Translations under genes and position numbers: made by a program
The notes under the pieces: model-generated
Told to the model about the DNA's origin: nothing
The model's input: the letters and a program-made list of their open reading frames with translations, nothing else
Database searches by the model: none
Part shown: in pieces, positions 56,690 to 64,000 of the stretch
How the letters are laid out: every line of letters begins with the position of its first letter
Position numbering within the stretch: position 1 is the stretch's first letter
NCBI GenBank assembly: GCA_017882405.1
Contig: JADGPO010000104.1
Location: forward strand, 12,787 to 76,786
DNA from: Solirubrobacteraceae bacterium
GTDB taxonomy: Bacteria > Actinomycetota > Thermoleophilia > Solirubrobacterales > Solirubrobacteraceae
Direction of reading: 5' to 3'
Length of the DNA: 64,000 bases

Positions 56690-57999
56690 CCGACCTGCGG
56701 GTCGATGGACGGGCGGCCCTCGAGTGGGCCGCGGACTACCTGGAGCGCGTCGGCGAGCTGCCGGTGCTCGCCCAGGTCTCACCGGGCGAGATCCGCGCCC
56801 GGCTGCCCACGCAGGCGCCGGAGGAGCCCGAGCCGTTCTCGGCCGTGCTGCGCGACCTCGACGAGGTGCTCTTGCCCGGGGTCACGCACTGGCAGCACCC
56901 GCGGTACTTCGCCTACTTCGCCAGCTCGGCCTCGGCGCCGGGGATCCTCGCCGAGATGCTGGCGGCGACGATCAACTCGGTCGGCTTTCTGTGGCGAAGC
57001 GCACCCGCCGCCACCGAGCTCGAGCAGGTCGTCCTGGAGTGGACGGCCAAGCTGCTGGGCCTCCCCGAGGGCTGGCACGGGCACATCGAGGACACCGCCT
57101 CCACCGCGCAGCTGGCCACGATCATCGCCGCCCGCGAGGCCACCGGCCGCAACGAGATCGTTTGTTCTGAGCACACCCACTCTGCGGTCGACAAGGCGGC
57201 GCGAATGCTCGGCATGCGCCTGCGCAAGGTGGCCACCGACGACGAGTTCCGCCTGAGGGTCGACGAGCTCGGCGACCTGAGCGAGGCCGCGGTGGTCGTG
57301 GCCACCGTGGGGACCACGGCGTGCGCGTCGGTCGACCCCGTGCCTCAGATCGCCGACGCCTGCGCGGCCGCCGGCACCTGGCTGCACGTCGATGCCGCCT
57401 ACGCCGGCACGGCGATGGTGTGCCCCGAGCATCGCTGGGCGTTCGCCGGGGTGGAGCGCGCCGACTCGGTGGTGGTCAACGCCCACAAGTGGATGCTCAC
57501 GCCGATGGACTGCTCGCTGCTGTGGTCAAGACGGCCCGAGGACCTGCGCGCCGCGTTCAGCCTCGTGCCCGAGTTCCTGCGCACGCCCGACGCGGAGGAC
57601 GCGCTCTCGCTGAGCGAGTACGGACCGGCGCTCGGCCGCCGCTTTCGCGCGCTCAAGCTGTGGGCGGTGCTGCGCTGCCACGGGGTCAGCGGCCTGCGCG
57701 CGCACGTGCGCAGCGGCGTAGCGCTCGCTCGGCAATTTGCGTCGTGGGTCCAAGCGGAGCCCGGCTGGGAGCTGAGCGCGCCCGTTCATTTCTCGCTGGT
57801 GTGCTTCCGCGCGCCGGGCGACGACCAGTTCAACCAGGCGCTGCTGCAGCGCGTCAACGCCAGCGGCGAGATGTTCATCTCCCACGCCGCCCTGGACGGC
57901 CGCTACGTGCTGCGTCTCGCGGTCGGCCAGCTGACCACCGGCGAGGCCGACGTGCGACAGGCCTGGGACGTGCTGCGCCGAGAAGCCGCGGCTACTTGA
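56686..57999 (+). CDS. PLP-dependent decarboxylase, aromatic-L-amino-acid decarboxylase family
   Basis: A 437-residue group II decarboxylase. HWQHPRYFAYFASSASAPGILAEML opens the catalytic part; HVDAAYAGTAMVCPEHRW holds the Asp that pairs with PLP; VVNAHKWMLTPMDCSLLW has the PLP lysine. Length and blocks match tryptophan/DOPA/tyrosine decarboxylases. The product would be an aromatic amine; substrate selectivity cannot be read. It overlaps the preceding gene at GTGA and converges with an acyl-CoA dehydrogenase gene, overlapping it by eight bases. Confidence 0.9.
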   Translation: MTDLRVDGRAALEWAADYLERVGELPVLAQVSPGEIRARLPTQAPEEPEPFSAVLRDLDEVLLPGVTHWQHPRYFAYFASSASAPGILAEMLAATINSVGFLWRSAPAATELEQVVLEWTAKLLGLPEGWHGHIEDTASTAQLATIIAAREATGRNEIVCSEHTHSAVDKAARMLGMRLRKVATDDEFRLRVDELGDLSEAAVVVATVGTTACASVDPVPQIADACAAAGTWLHVDAAYAGTAMVCPEHRWAFAGVERADSVVVNAHKWMLTPMDCSLLWSRRPEDLRAAFSLVPEFLRTPDAEDALSLSEYGPALGRRFRALKLWAVLRCHGVSGLRAHVRSGVALARQFASWVQAEPGWELSAPVHFSLVCFRAPGDDQFNQALLQRVNASGEMFISHAALDGRYVLRLAVGQLTTGEADVRQAWDVLRREAAAT

Positions 58000-59233
58000 G
58001 CTCGGCGGACGTCTTGCCCAGCAGCAGCCGGGCGATGATCAGCAGCTGGATCTCCTGGGTGCCCTCGAACAGGTCGAGGACCTTGGCGTCGCGGGCCCAC
58101 TTCTCCAGCAGCCGGCCCTCGCCGTAGCCGGTGGCGCCGCACAGGGCGACGCAGCGCAGGGCCACGTCGGTGCCCATCCGCCCGGCCTTGGCCTTGGCCA
58201 TCGAGGCCTGCAGCGAGTTGGGCTTCTTGTTGTCGGCCATCCAGGCAGCCTGAAGGGTCAGCAGGCGTGCGGCCTCCCAGTCGGCCTCCATCGCGATGAA
58301 CTCGGCGGCGGCGGCGCTCTGGGCGAATCCGGCCCCACCCACCCTGTCGTAGTCGATCTCCACTCCCGCCGCCTCGAGGTGCGTGCGGGTCTGCTCCAGG
58401 CAGGCGCGAGCGACGCCGACGGCCATCCCGGCGACCAGCGGCCGGGTGTTGTCGAACGTCTGCATGACGCCCGAGAAGCCGCCCTTGACCACGATCTCGG
58501 GGTCGCCGAGGAGGTTCTCCTTGGGCACGCGACAGTCGGTGAGGAAGAAGTTGGCGGTGTCCGAGGCGCGGATCCCCAGCTTGTGCTCGAGGCGGTCGAG
58601 CTTGAGACCGGGGTTGTCGCGCTCGACGACGAACGACTTGATCGCGGCGCGGCCCTGGGAGCGGTCGAGCGTGGCCCAGACCACGAGCAGGTCGGCCCGG
58701 TCGCCCGAGGTCACGTAGATCTTCTCGCCGTTGAGCACGTACTCGTCGGGGTGGGCGGGATCGATTCTGGCGGTGGTGCGGATCGCGGCCGAGTCAGAGC
58801 CGGCCTCGGGCTCGGTGATCGCCATCGCCGCCCACTTGCCGCCGAAGCGCCGCAGCTGCTCGTCGTTGGCCACCGCGGCGATCGCCGCCTGGCCGAGGCC
58901 CTGGCGGGGCATCGCCAGCAGCAGCCCGACGTCGCCCCAGCACAGCTCGATCAGACCCAGCAGGCTGGCCATGTTGGAGCCGTTGCGGTTCCCGCCGTCG
59001 TCCTTCTTGGCCGAGCCGTTGGAGCCCCCGCCGACGGTCCCGGCGCCCGCCCCACCCAGTGCGCCCGACTCGTTCATGCCGTCGATCAGCGCCGCCAGCA
59101 TGTCCAGCTCCTTGGGGTACTCGTGCTCGGCGGTGTCGTACTTGCGCGAGTTGGGCCGAAAGACCTCGGTGGCGATCTGATGGGACTGGGCGACCAGGGT
59201 GGAGAATTTGTTCGGGAGCTCGAGGTTGATCAT
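57992..59233 (-). CDS. Acyl-CoA dehydrogenase
   Basis: A 413-residue ACAD. AMAITEPEAGSDSAAIRTTA (about 140-159), YVTSGDRADLLVVWA and the C-terminal LFEGTQEIQ are canonical; E390 is the catalytic glutamate, in contrast to the flavoprotein at 40722. A Gly/Ser/Asn-rich insertion at about 57-85 is unusual. It overlaps the neighbouring ACAD at TGATG, so the two may form a hetero-oligomer, as in steroid side-chain FadE pairs. ATG 59233. Confidence 0.9.
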   Translation of the reverse strand: MINLELPNKFSTLVAQSHQIATEVFRPNSRKYDTAEHEYPKELDMLAALIDGMNESGALGGAGAGTVGGGSNGSAKKDDGGNRNGSNMASLLGLIELCWGDVGLLLAMPRQGLGQAAIAAVANDEQLRRFGGKWAAMAITEPEAGSDSAAIRTTARIDPAHPDEYVLNGEKIYVTSGDRADLLVVWATLDRSQGRAAIKSFVVERDNPGLKLDRLEHKLGIRASDTANFFLTDCRVPKENLLGDPEIVVKGGFSGVMQTFDNTRPLVAGMAVGVARACLEQTRTHLEAAGVEIDYDRVGGAGFAQSAAAAEFIAMEADWEAARLLTLQAAWMADNKKPNSLQASMAKAKAGRMGTDVALRCVALCGATGYGEGRLLEKWARDAKVLDLFEGTQEIQLLIIARLLLGKTSAELK

Positions 59234-60594
59234 CAGACGAGTAGAGCCCCCTCCATCAGGCCGGCCGCGCGCAGGTCGCGGTACCAGCGTTCGACCGGAT
59301 GCTCCTTGACGAAGCCGTGGCCGCCGAGCATCTGCACGGCGTCGGAGCCGAGCACCATCGCGCGGTTGGCGCACAGCCAGCGGGCCAGCGCGACCTCGCG
59401 CGAGAACTCCAGGCCCTGGTCCACGCGGCCGGCGGCGCGATACGTGGCCAGGCGCAGGCCGTCGAGCTCGATCGCCATGTTGGCCACCGTGAAGGCCACC
59501 GCCTGGCGGTTGGAGATCGGCTCGCCGAAGGCCTTGCGCTCCTTGACGTAGTCGCTGACGTACTCCAGCGCCGCCTGTCCCGTGCCGACGGCCAGCGCGC
59601 ACCAGGCCAGGCGGGCGAGCGCGACGCACTCGGCGAACACCTCGGGCCGGCCGCCGCCCAGCAGGGCGGTGGCGGGCAGCTGCACCTCGTCGAGCATCAG
59701 GCGGCCGGTGGCGGCGGCGCGGATGCCCATCCCGGGCTCGGGCTCGACCGTGATCCCGGGGGTCTTGGACTCGACGATGAAGAGGGACGGGCGACCAGTC
59801 CCGCCCGCCCGTGGGTGGGTGGGATTGAAGGCCGCCAAGTCGGCGGCGATCACGAACAGCTCGGCGTCGGCGGCCCGCGGCACGAGCGCCTTGACGCCGG
59901 TCAGCGTGTAGCCGCCCTTGGCCGGACGAGCCGTCGTCTGCAGGTCGAAGGGGTCGAAAAGCGGCCGGGGCTCCATCACGGCGAGCGCGGCCGACGGCAC
60001 GTCCTCGCCCACGAACTCGGGCAGATAGGTGGCCTGCTGCTGGGCGTCTCCCCACAGGCTGAGCGCGGTCGAGACCGCGGCCGGCGACAGGCAAGCGACG
60101 GCGATCCCCATGTCGCCACGCGCCAGGGCCTCCGACATCAGGACGGTGGTGGTCGCCGAGCGCTGCTCGACGGCGCCGCCCAGTTCCTCGGGCACGCCCA
60201 CCATCGTCAGCCCCAGCTCGTTGGCCTGACTGAGCAGCTCGGGCCGGGTCGCGCAGGCGGCGTCGGCGTCCTGCGCGACGGGGCGCAGGCGCTCGAGCCC
60301 GAAGTCGCGGACCGAGTCGCGCAGCATCTTCTGCTCGTCGGAGGGCTGAAGATCGAATAGATCGGACTGGCGCACCCGGGGCTGGCGCGCGGGGCGCGAC
60401 AGCCGCTGAGCGGCGGCGAACGTGCGGCCGGCCGTGGCCGCCGTGCGGGCGCCCGTCTTGGAGGCGCCGTGCAGCAGGCGGACCGCGGGATCGCGCAGGC
60501 CGAGGCGGTCGATCGCGTCGGAGGAGGCGACGCGGTTGAGCGCCCACAGGCCCACGGCCAAGCTGCGCTCGGCGATGTTCGGAGCGGGAGCCAT
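59233..60594 (-). CDS. Acyl-CoA dehydrogenase with N-terminal extension
   Basis: A 453-residue ACAD. The first 75 residues are an extra Ala/Arg-rich extension; the fold begins at about 80 (FDLQPSDEQKMLRDSVRDFGLERLRPVA). GLTMVGVPEELGGAVEQ, YVKERKAFGEPISNRQAVAF, MLGGHGFVKEHPVERWYRDLRAAGLMEGALLV are family blocks; E448 in MEGA is at the catalytic position. The protein ends right after this, shorter than usual. First in a pair with the next ACAD; a dyad lies 28 bases upstream. Confidence 0.88.
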   Translation of the reverse strand: MAPAPNIAERSLAVGLWALNRVASSDAIDRLGLRDPAVRLLHGASKTGARTAATAGRTFAAAQRLSRPARQPRVRQSDLFDLQPSDEQKMLRDSVRDFGLERLRPVAQDADAACATRPELLSQANELGLTMVGVPEELGGAVEQRSATTTVLMSEALARGDMGIAVACLSPAAVSTALSLWGDAQQQATYLPEFVGEDVPSAALAVMEPRPLFDPFDLQTTARPAKGGYTLTGVKALVPRAADAELFVIAADLAAFNPTHPRAGGTGRPSLFIVESKTPGITVEPEPGMGIRAAATGRLMLDEVQLPATALLGGGRPEVFAECVALARLAWCALAVGTGQAALEYVSDYVKERKAFGEPISNRQAVAFTVANMAIELDGLRLATYRAAGRVDQGLEFSREVALARWLCANRAMVLGSDAVQMLGGHGFVKEHPVERWYRDLRAAGLMEGALLV

Positions 60595-60622
60595 CTCGAA
60601 GACGACCTTATCACGATTCGTT

Positions 60623-60642
60623 GTGACGTCGTTTCATGTCAC
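60623..60642. promoter_or_regulatory. Inverted repeat between the ACAD pair and the response regulator
   Basis: GTGAC-N10-GTCAC lies 28 bases upstream of the ACAD start and 52 upstream of the divergent regulator gene. It is a candidate operator for either transcript. Confidence 0.4.
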
Positions 60643-60693
60643 GTTCCCGCGGCCCTTACTGCGGCGTTATGCCCCGTCGGTCATGCTGAGGGG

Positions 60694-61350
60694 GTGCGCG
60701 TGCTGATCGCCGAGGACGAGCTGAGGTTGGCCGACGCGATCGCGCGCGGACTGCGCCGGCAGGGGATGGCGGTCGACCTGGCGCGCGATGGGGAAGCGGC
60801 GCTGGCCAAGGCGCGCGTGGTCCGCTACGACGTGCTGGTGCTCGACCGCGACCTGCCGGGGGTGCACGGCGACGACGTGTGCCGCAAGGTGCGGGGCGAG
60901 CGGCCGGAGACCGGGATCCTGATGCTCACCGCGGCCGGTGCGCTGGAGGACGTGATCGAGGGGTTGTCGGTGGGCGCCGACGACTACCTGCCCAAGCCGT
61001 TTCGCTTCGCCGAGCTGGTGGCCCGAATCCACGCGCTGGCGCGCCGCGCGCTGCCCAGCCGTCCGCCGGTGCTGCGCCACGGCGACCTGGAGCTCGATCC
61101 AGCCCGTCGGCGACTGACCCGCGACGGCTCGGAGCTGGAGCTGGCGCGCAAGGAGTTCGCCGTTCTGGAGGCGCTGATGGCCGCCGAGGGAGCGACCGTG
61201 TCAGCCGAGCAGCTGCTGGAGCGGGTGTGGGACGAGCACACCGACCCGTTCACCAACGTGGTGCGGATGACGATCATGACCCTGCGTCGCAAGCTGGGCG
61301 ATCCCCCGGTGGTGCAGACGGTGATCGGCGTCGGCTACCGGCTGGTGTGA
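60694..61350 (+). CDS. OmpR-family response regulator
   Basis: A 218-residue regulator. The receiver has LIAEDE, phosphoacceptor D51 in VLVLDRDLPG, LTAAG and the PKPF lysine. The winged helix ends VVRMTIMTLRRKLGD...VIGVGYRLV. The GTG at 60694 starts just before the beta-1 strand VRVLIAEDE; longer frames run into the ACAD promoter. The partner kinase starts 16 bases on. Target genes unknown. Confidence 0.93.
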   Translation: MRVLIAEDELRLADAIARGLRRQGMAVDLARDGEAALAKARVVRYDVLVLDRDLPGVHGDDVCRKVRGERPETGILMLTAAGALEDVIEGLSVGADDYLPKPFRFAELVARIHALARRALPSRPPVLRHGDLELDPARRRLTRDGSELELARKEFAVLEALMAAEGATVSAEQLLERVWDEHTDPFTNVVRMTIMTLRRKLGDPPVVQTVIGVGYRLV

Positions 61351-61366
61351 GTAGCCTTTCTGGGCG

Positions 61367-62620
61367 ATGACAGAGTCGCAGCGCGCCAGCCGGCTGCCGG
61401 TGCCGCGTGCCTGGCGCAAGGTGAGCGCCCCCCCGCGCACGATCCGCCTGCGCTTGACGGCGCTCTATACGTCCGTCTATCTGGTCAGCGGGGCGGTGCT
61501 GCTGACGATCGGGTACCTGCTCGTCCGCAGCAACCTGCACAGCCACCACAATCTGCGGGCGGCGGTGGCGCGCCATGGACTGCATCCGGTGATCGGCGGC
61601 TTGCTCGGATTCCCCGCCGGGTCGCCGCAGGCCCGATTGGTCCACGTGGTCGAGCAGCAGATCGTCAGCAGTGCCCTGCACCGCCTGCTGCTGGAGTACA
61701 TCGTGGCGCTGCTGGCGATGACGGCGATCGCGATCGTCTCCGGGTGGCTGCTGGCCGGCCGCGCGCTGGCGCCGCTGCGTGAGATCACCGCCACCGCCCG
61801 GCGCGTCTCCGGCGAGAACCTGGGGGAGAGGATCGCGCTCAGCGGCCCGGCCGACGAGCTGCGCGAGCTGGCTGACACGTTCGACGGCATGCTCGCGCGG
61901 CTGGACGGCGCATTTGCCAGCCAGCGCCACTTCGTCGCCAACGCCTCGCACGAGCTGCGCACCCCGCTGGCGATCATGCGCACCGAGGTCGACGTGGCGC
62001 TGGCCGATCCCGACGCCGGCACCGCCGACCTGCGCGCGATGGGCGAGGCGGTCCTGGAGACGGTGGACCGCTGCGAGCGACTGATCGCCAGCCTGCTGCT
62101 GCTGGCCCGTAGCCAGGCGACCACCGGTCACGAGGAGCGCGTCGACGTCGCCGCTCTGGTGGGAGATTGCGTCACCGACCTGCACGCCCGCGCGCAGGAG
62201 GCGCAGGTCCAGATCCGGTCTGACCTGCAGCCGGCGTGGGCCGACGCCGATCCGGGGCTGCTGGAGCGACTGATCGCCAACCTGCTGGACAACGGGATCC
62301 ATCACAACGAGCCCGGCGGGGTCCTGTCGGTTCGGACCGAGGTGCACGAGGGCCGGCTGAGGCTGGTCGTGGCCAACGGCGGATCGCGGATCGACCCCGA
62401 CGACGTACAGGCGCTGACCGAGCCGTTTCGGCGCCTCAAGCGCTCGGGCTCGGGCTTCGGCCTGGGACTGTCGATCGTGCGCTCGGTAGCCGAGGCACAC
62501 GGGGGCACCTTGACGCTCAGCGCGCCGTCGTCGGGCGGACTGGTGGCTCAGGTCGATCTGCCACCCCCGCGCCACGCCTCGACCGTTCGTCCCGGTCTGA
62601 CGGAGACTGTGCGAGCCTGA
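61367..62620 (+). CDS. Sensor histidine kinase
   Basis: A 417-residue kinase. Two membrane helices (about 33-51 and 105-133) enclose a roughly 50-residue external loop, too small for a large ligand domain. A HAMP follows, then HisKA with H195 in NASHELRTPLAIMRTE, N box LLDNGIHHN and G2 box GFGLGLSIV. Forms a pair with the response regulator before it. The next gene, a stress protein, is 60 bases downstream and may be in the same transcript. Confidence 0.93.
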   Translation: MTESQRASRLPVPRAWRKVSAPPRTIRLRLTALYTSVYLVSGAVLLTIGYLLVRSNLHSHHNLRAAVARHGLHPVIGGLLGFPAGSPQARLVHVVEQQIVSSALHRLLLEYIVALLAMTAIAIVSGWLLAGRALAPLREITATARRVSGENLGERIALSGPADELRELADTFDGMLARLDGAFASQRHFVANASHELRTPLAIMRTEVDVALADPDAGTADLRAMGEAVLETVDRCERLIASLLLLARSQATTGHEERVDVAALVGDCVTDLHARAQEAQVQIRSDLQPAWADADPGLLERLIANLLDNGIHHNEPGGVLSVRTEVHEGRLRLVVANGGSRIDPDDVQALTEPFRRLKRSGSGFGLGLSIVRSVAEAHGGTLTLSAPSSGGLVAQVDLPPPRHASTVRPGLTETVRA

Positions 62621-62680
62621 GCCCGGCGCGGTAGGGTCTCATCCCCCCACGACGGCGCAGCGGCAGGAGGACAGCTCAGG

Positions 62681-63115
62681 ATGGACGATTCGATCGTAGT
62701 CGGGACCGATGGATCGGAGACCGCCAAGCAGGCGGTGACGGAGACCGTGCGGCTGGCCACGGCGCTGGGCGCCCAGGTGCACGTCGTCTCGGCCTATGAG
62801 CCGCTGCGTGCGCGGGTGACCGGTGCGCCCGAGGGCGCGGCCCAGGTCTGGCAGCCGCTGCCCGACGACAAGGTCGAGTCGATCCTGGACCAGGCGGCGG
62901 CCGGGATCCGGCTGGCCGGCCTCGAGGTCACGCCGCACGCGGTCCGCAAGGACCCGGCCGATGCGCTGATCCAGGTGGCCAACGAGGTCAACGCGACGAT
63001 GATCGTCGTCGGCAGCAAGGGCATGCACGGGGCTCGCCGGCTGGCGCTGGGCAATGTGCCCAACAAGGTCTCGCATCAGGCCCGCTGCAACGTCCTGATC
63101 GTCGCCACCGACTGA
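62681..63115 (+). CDS. Universal stress protein (UspA family)
   Basis: A 144-residue single Usp domain. SIVVGTDGSETAKQAVTETVRLA opens it; the ATP-binding motif GSKGMHGARRLALGNVPNKVSHQARCNVLIV (G-x2-G-x9-G) is at the end, so it is likely of the nucleotide-binding type. GGAGGA precedes the ATG at some distance. A large hairpin follows nine bases after the stop. Confidence 0.93.
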   Translation: MDDSIVVGTDGSETAKQAVTETVRLATALGAQVHVVSAYEPLRARVTGAPEGAAQVWQPLPDDKVESILDQAAAGIRLAGLEVTPHAVRKDPADALIQVANEVNATMIVVGSKGMHGARRLALGNVPNKVSHQARCNVLIVATD

Positions 63116-63123
63116 CGCACGGG

Positions 63124-63166
63124 CGTGAGAGGGCCCGCTCGCTCCGGACGAGCAGGCCGCCTCACG
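63124..63166 (+). terminator. Large hairpin after the universal stress protein gene
   Basis: Two 18-base arms, CGTGAGAGGGCCCGCTCG and its partner ending CCTCACG, pair at 15 of 18 positions around loop CTCCGGA. It starts nine bases after the Usp stop. No T-tract, so termination strength is uncertain. The rest of 63116-63403 shows no convincing gene. Confidence 0.5.
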
Positions 63167-63403
63167 TCTGGGAACTGCGCCCGCTGTGAAGTCACCGGGT
63201 AGACGCCGCGGGCCGGTGCGATCTTCCCCCCGTGTGGGCGACGTCACTCAGGCGACCGCGCGAGTGACGCTCTCGGCCATCGCGGCGTCATATGTCTGGT
63301 ATGTGCCCTTGGTCACGGAGAGGGAAGATCGCGGGTCGCTCGTCCGTCCTTGACACATATGCGCCGGCCGCTGACGGCGGACAGCCAATTCACAGGAGCT
63401 CCG

Positions 63404-63568
63404 ATGAGCGCGAAGGAACAGCAGCAGCATCCGCAGGATCAGGAAGATCCCAGGGACGGCGAGAGCCGGTCCAAGCGCGTGGAGCACCCGGGCAACGACA
63501 AGGGGCCGGACGTCGAGGGGCGCATAGGCAAAAAGGGGGCACCCGTCGGACACTGGGGCAGAGTCTGA
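63404..63568 (+). CDS. Small hydrophilic protein
   Basis: A 54-residue protein starting MSAKEQQQHPQDQEDPRDGE, very rich in Gln, Asp, Lys, Arg and Gly, with no hydrophobic segment or cysteine; likely unstructured, and perhaps stress-related. AGGAG lies six bases before the ATG, a good start. No family recognised. The 288-base spacer before it contains a TTGACA at 63350 but no clear -10 box. Confidence 0.55.
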   Translation: MSAKEQQQHPQDQEDPRDGESRSKRVEHPGNDKGPDVEGRIGKKGAPVGHWGRV

Positions 63569-63626
63569 CCGGGGACAGCGCGCGGCGGCGGCCTTCTCCT
63601 CCTCCACCGCCGCCGCGCGCCCACCC

Positions 63627-64000
63627 ATGACCGTCCCACCCGTGTGGGACCTCGCCACGCTGATGCCCGACGGGGCGGTCGGTGCATCAGCGGCGGGGCG
63701 GGACGCGGTCGCGCTCGCGCAGCGGTTCGCCGAGACGCATCGCGGCCGGGTCGCCGGCTATGAAGCCGCCGCGCTCAACGCGCTGTGCGGCGAGCTCGAG
63801 CAGGTGCAGGAGGCGCTGACGCGCGCCTACGCCTACGCGATGCTGCGCTTCGACGCCGACACCGATCCGCCCCAGCACGGGGCGCTGCTCGCCGAGTCCG
63901 AGGAGGTGGCGGCGCGCGTGAAGACGCTGGTGACGTTCTTCGAGCTGGAATGGCTGGCGGTCGGCGATTTCCGCGCCGAGGAGCTGCTCGCCTCCCGCAG
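63627..64000 (+). CDS. M3-family oligoendopeptidase, N-terminal part (cut by window edge)
   Basis: The ATG at 63627 opens a frame that stays open to the window end (about 124 residues). It begins MTVPPVWDLATLMPDGAVGA, and contains a helical segment (ALNALCGELEQVQEALTRAYAYAMLRFDADTDPP) and LAESEEVAARVKTLVTFFELEWLAV, matching the N-terminal region of oligoendopeptidase F-type M3 metallopeptidases (WDL start, YAYAMLRFDADT). The HExxH zinc motif would lie beyond the edge and cannot be checked. Confidence 0.7.
   Translation, partial: MTVPPVWDLATLMPDGAVGASAAGRDAVALAQRFAETHRGRVAGYEAAALNALCGELEQVQEALTRAYAYAMLRFDADTDPPQHGALLAESEEVAARVKTLVTFFELEWLAVGDFRAEELLASR

Noticed and set aside
63248..63658. Reverse-strand 136-codon ORF near the right end
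   Set aside because: It overlaps the small + gene and the peptidase start, has no ribosome-binding site and a mixed, motif-free composition.
1..64000. tRNA, rRNA, CRISPR arrays, insertion sequences, prophage or integrase genes
   Set aside because: None was recognised: no transposase or integrase-like protein, no regularly spaced repeats and no cloverleaf or rRNA segments were noticed on reading.

Overview
This 64 kb window is GC-rich, densely packed bacterial chromosome. Many starts are GTG or TTG, and stop/start overlaps of the GTGA, ATGA and TGATG type are common. Gene families and style (DUF6457, DUF4395, Usp-like fragments, paired OmpR/HisKA systems, Tat-lipoprotein transporters) suggest an actinobacterium, possibly of the Thermoleophilia/Solirubrobacterales. 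That placement is inference. No rRNA, tRNA, CRISPR array, insertion sequence or phage gene was seen.

Left part (1-18 kb), mostly housekeeping and regulation: a cut secreted protein, a membrane GT39-type glycosyltransferase with a DegT sugar aminotransferase, a P450 coupled to a class II glutamine amidotransferase, and a LolA-like envelope protein with an ABC exporter and a response regulator. The likely partner kinase of that regulator lies beyond an inverted REC-GGDEF-EAL gene. Then come an acetyltransferase with folate-branch genes (pabC-like, pabB), divergent folD, an alanine-glyoxylate-type aminotransferase, an unknown gene and a LysR regulator.

Middle (18-52 kb), a large island for methylated amines and one-carbon units: soxD-A-G-B (sarcosine oxidase or N-methylglutamate dehydrogenase type), fhs and a cyclodeaminase; GntR and IclR regulators and a DAO-family oxidase; and a glnT-glxB-glxC-glxD operon (GmaS/N-methylglutamate synthase type) with an unknown fifth gene. 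An MFS/MarR unit follows. Next is a reverse-strand operon of an acyl-CoA-dehydrogenase-fold flavoprotein that lacks the usual catalytic Glu, a DUF1989-GcvT fusion resembling trimethylamine N-oxide demethylase, and a flavin reductase. Upstream is a carnitine operon: GntR, Dpp-type ABC transporter, dehydrocarnitine cleavage enzyme, and a carnitine dehydrogenase-thioesterase fusion. Divergent choline sulfatase betC completes the set.

Proposed flow: carnitine gives glycine betaine; choline sulfate gives choline; N-oxides and N-methyl groups are demethylated onto tetrahydrofolate by GcvT-containing enzymes; FolD and Fhs carry the one-carbon units to formate; methylamine nitrogen may pass through the glnT-glx route. 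Glycine betaine demethylase, betAB, tmm and dmm genes are not in the window. A recurring 18-bp near-palindrome (ideal TTGTACAAATTTGTACAA) lies before glnT, the demethylase operon, a small gene pair and between pabB and folD, and may mark a shared regulon.

Right part (52-64 kb): an SPFH protein with a membrane partner, an SDR, a DUF6457/saccharopine-dehydrogenase-like/PLP-decarboxylase operon, a pair of adjacent acyl-CoA dehydrogenases, a second two-component system, a universal stress protein, a small hydrophilic protein and the start of an M3 oligopeptidase.
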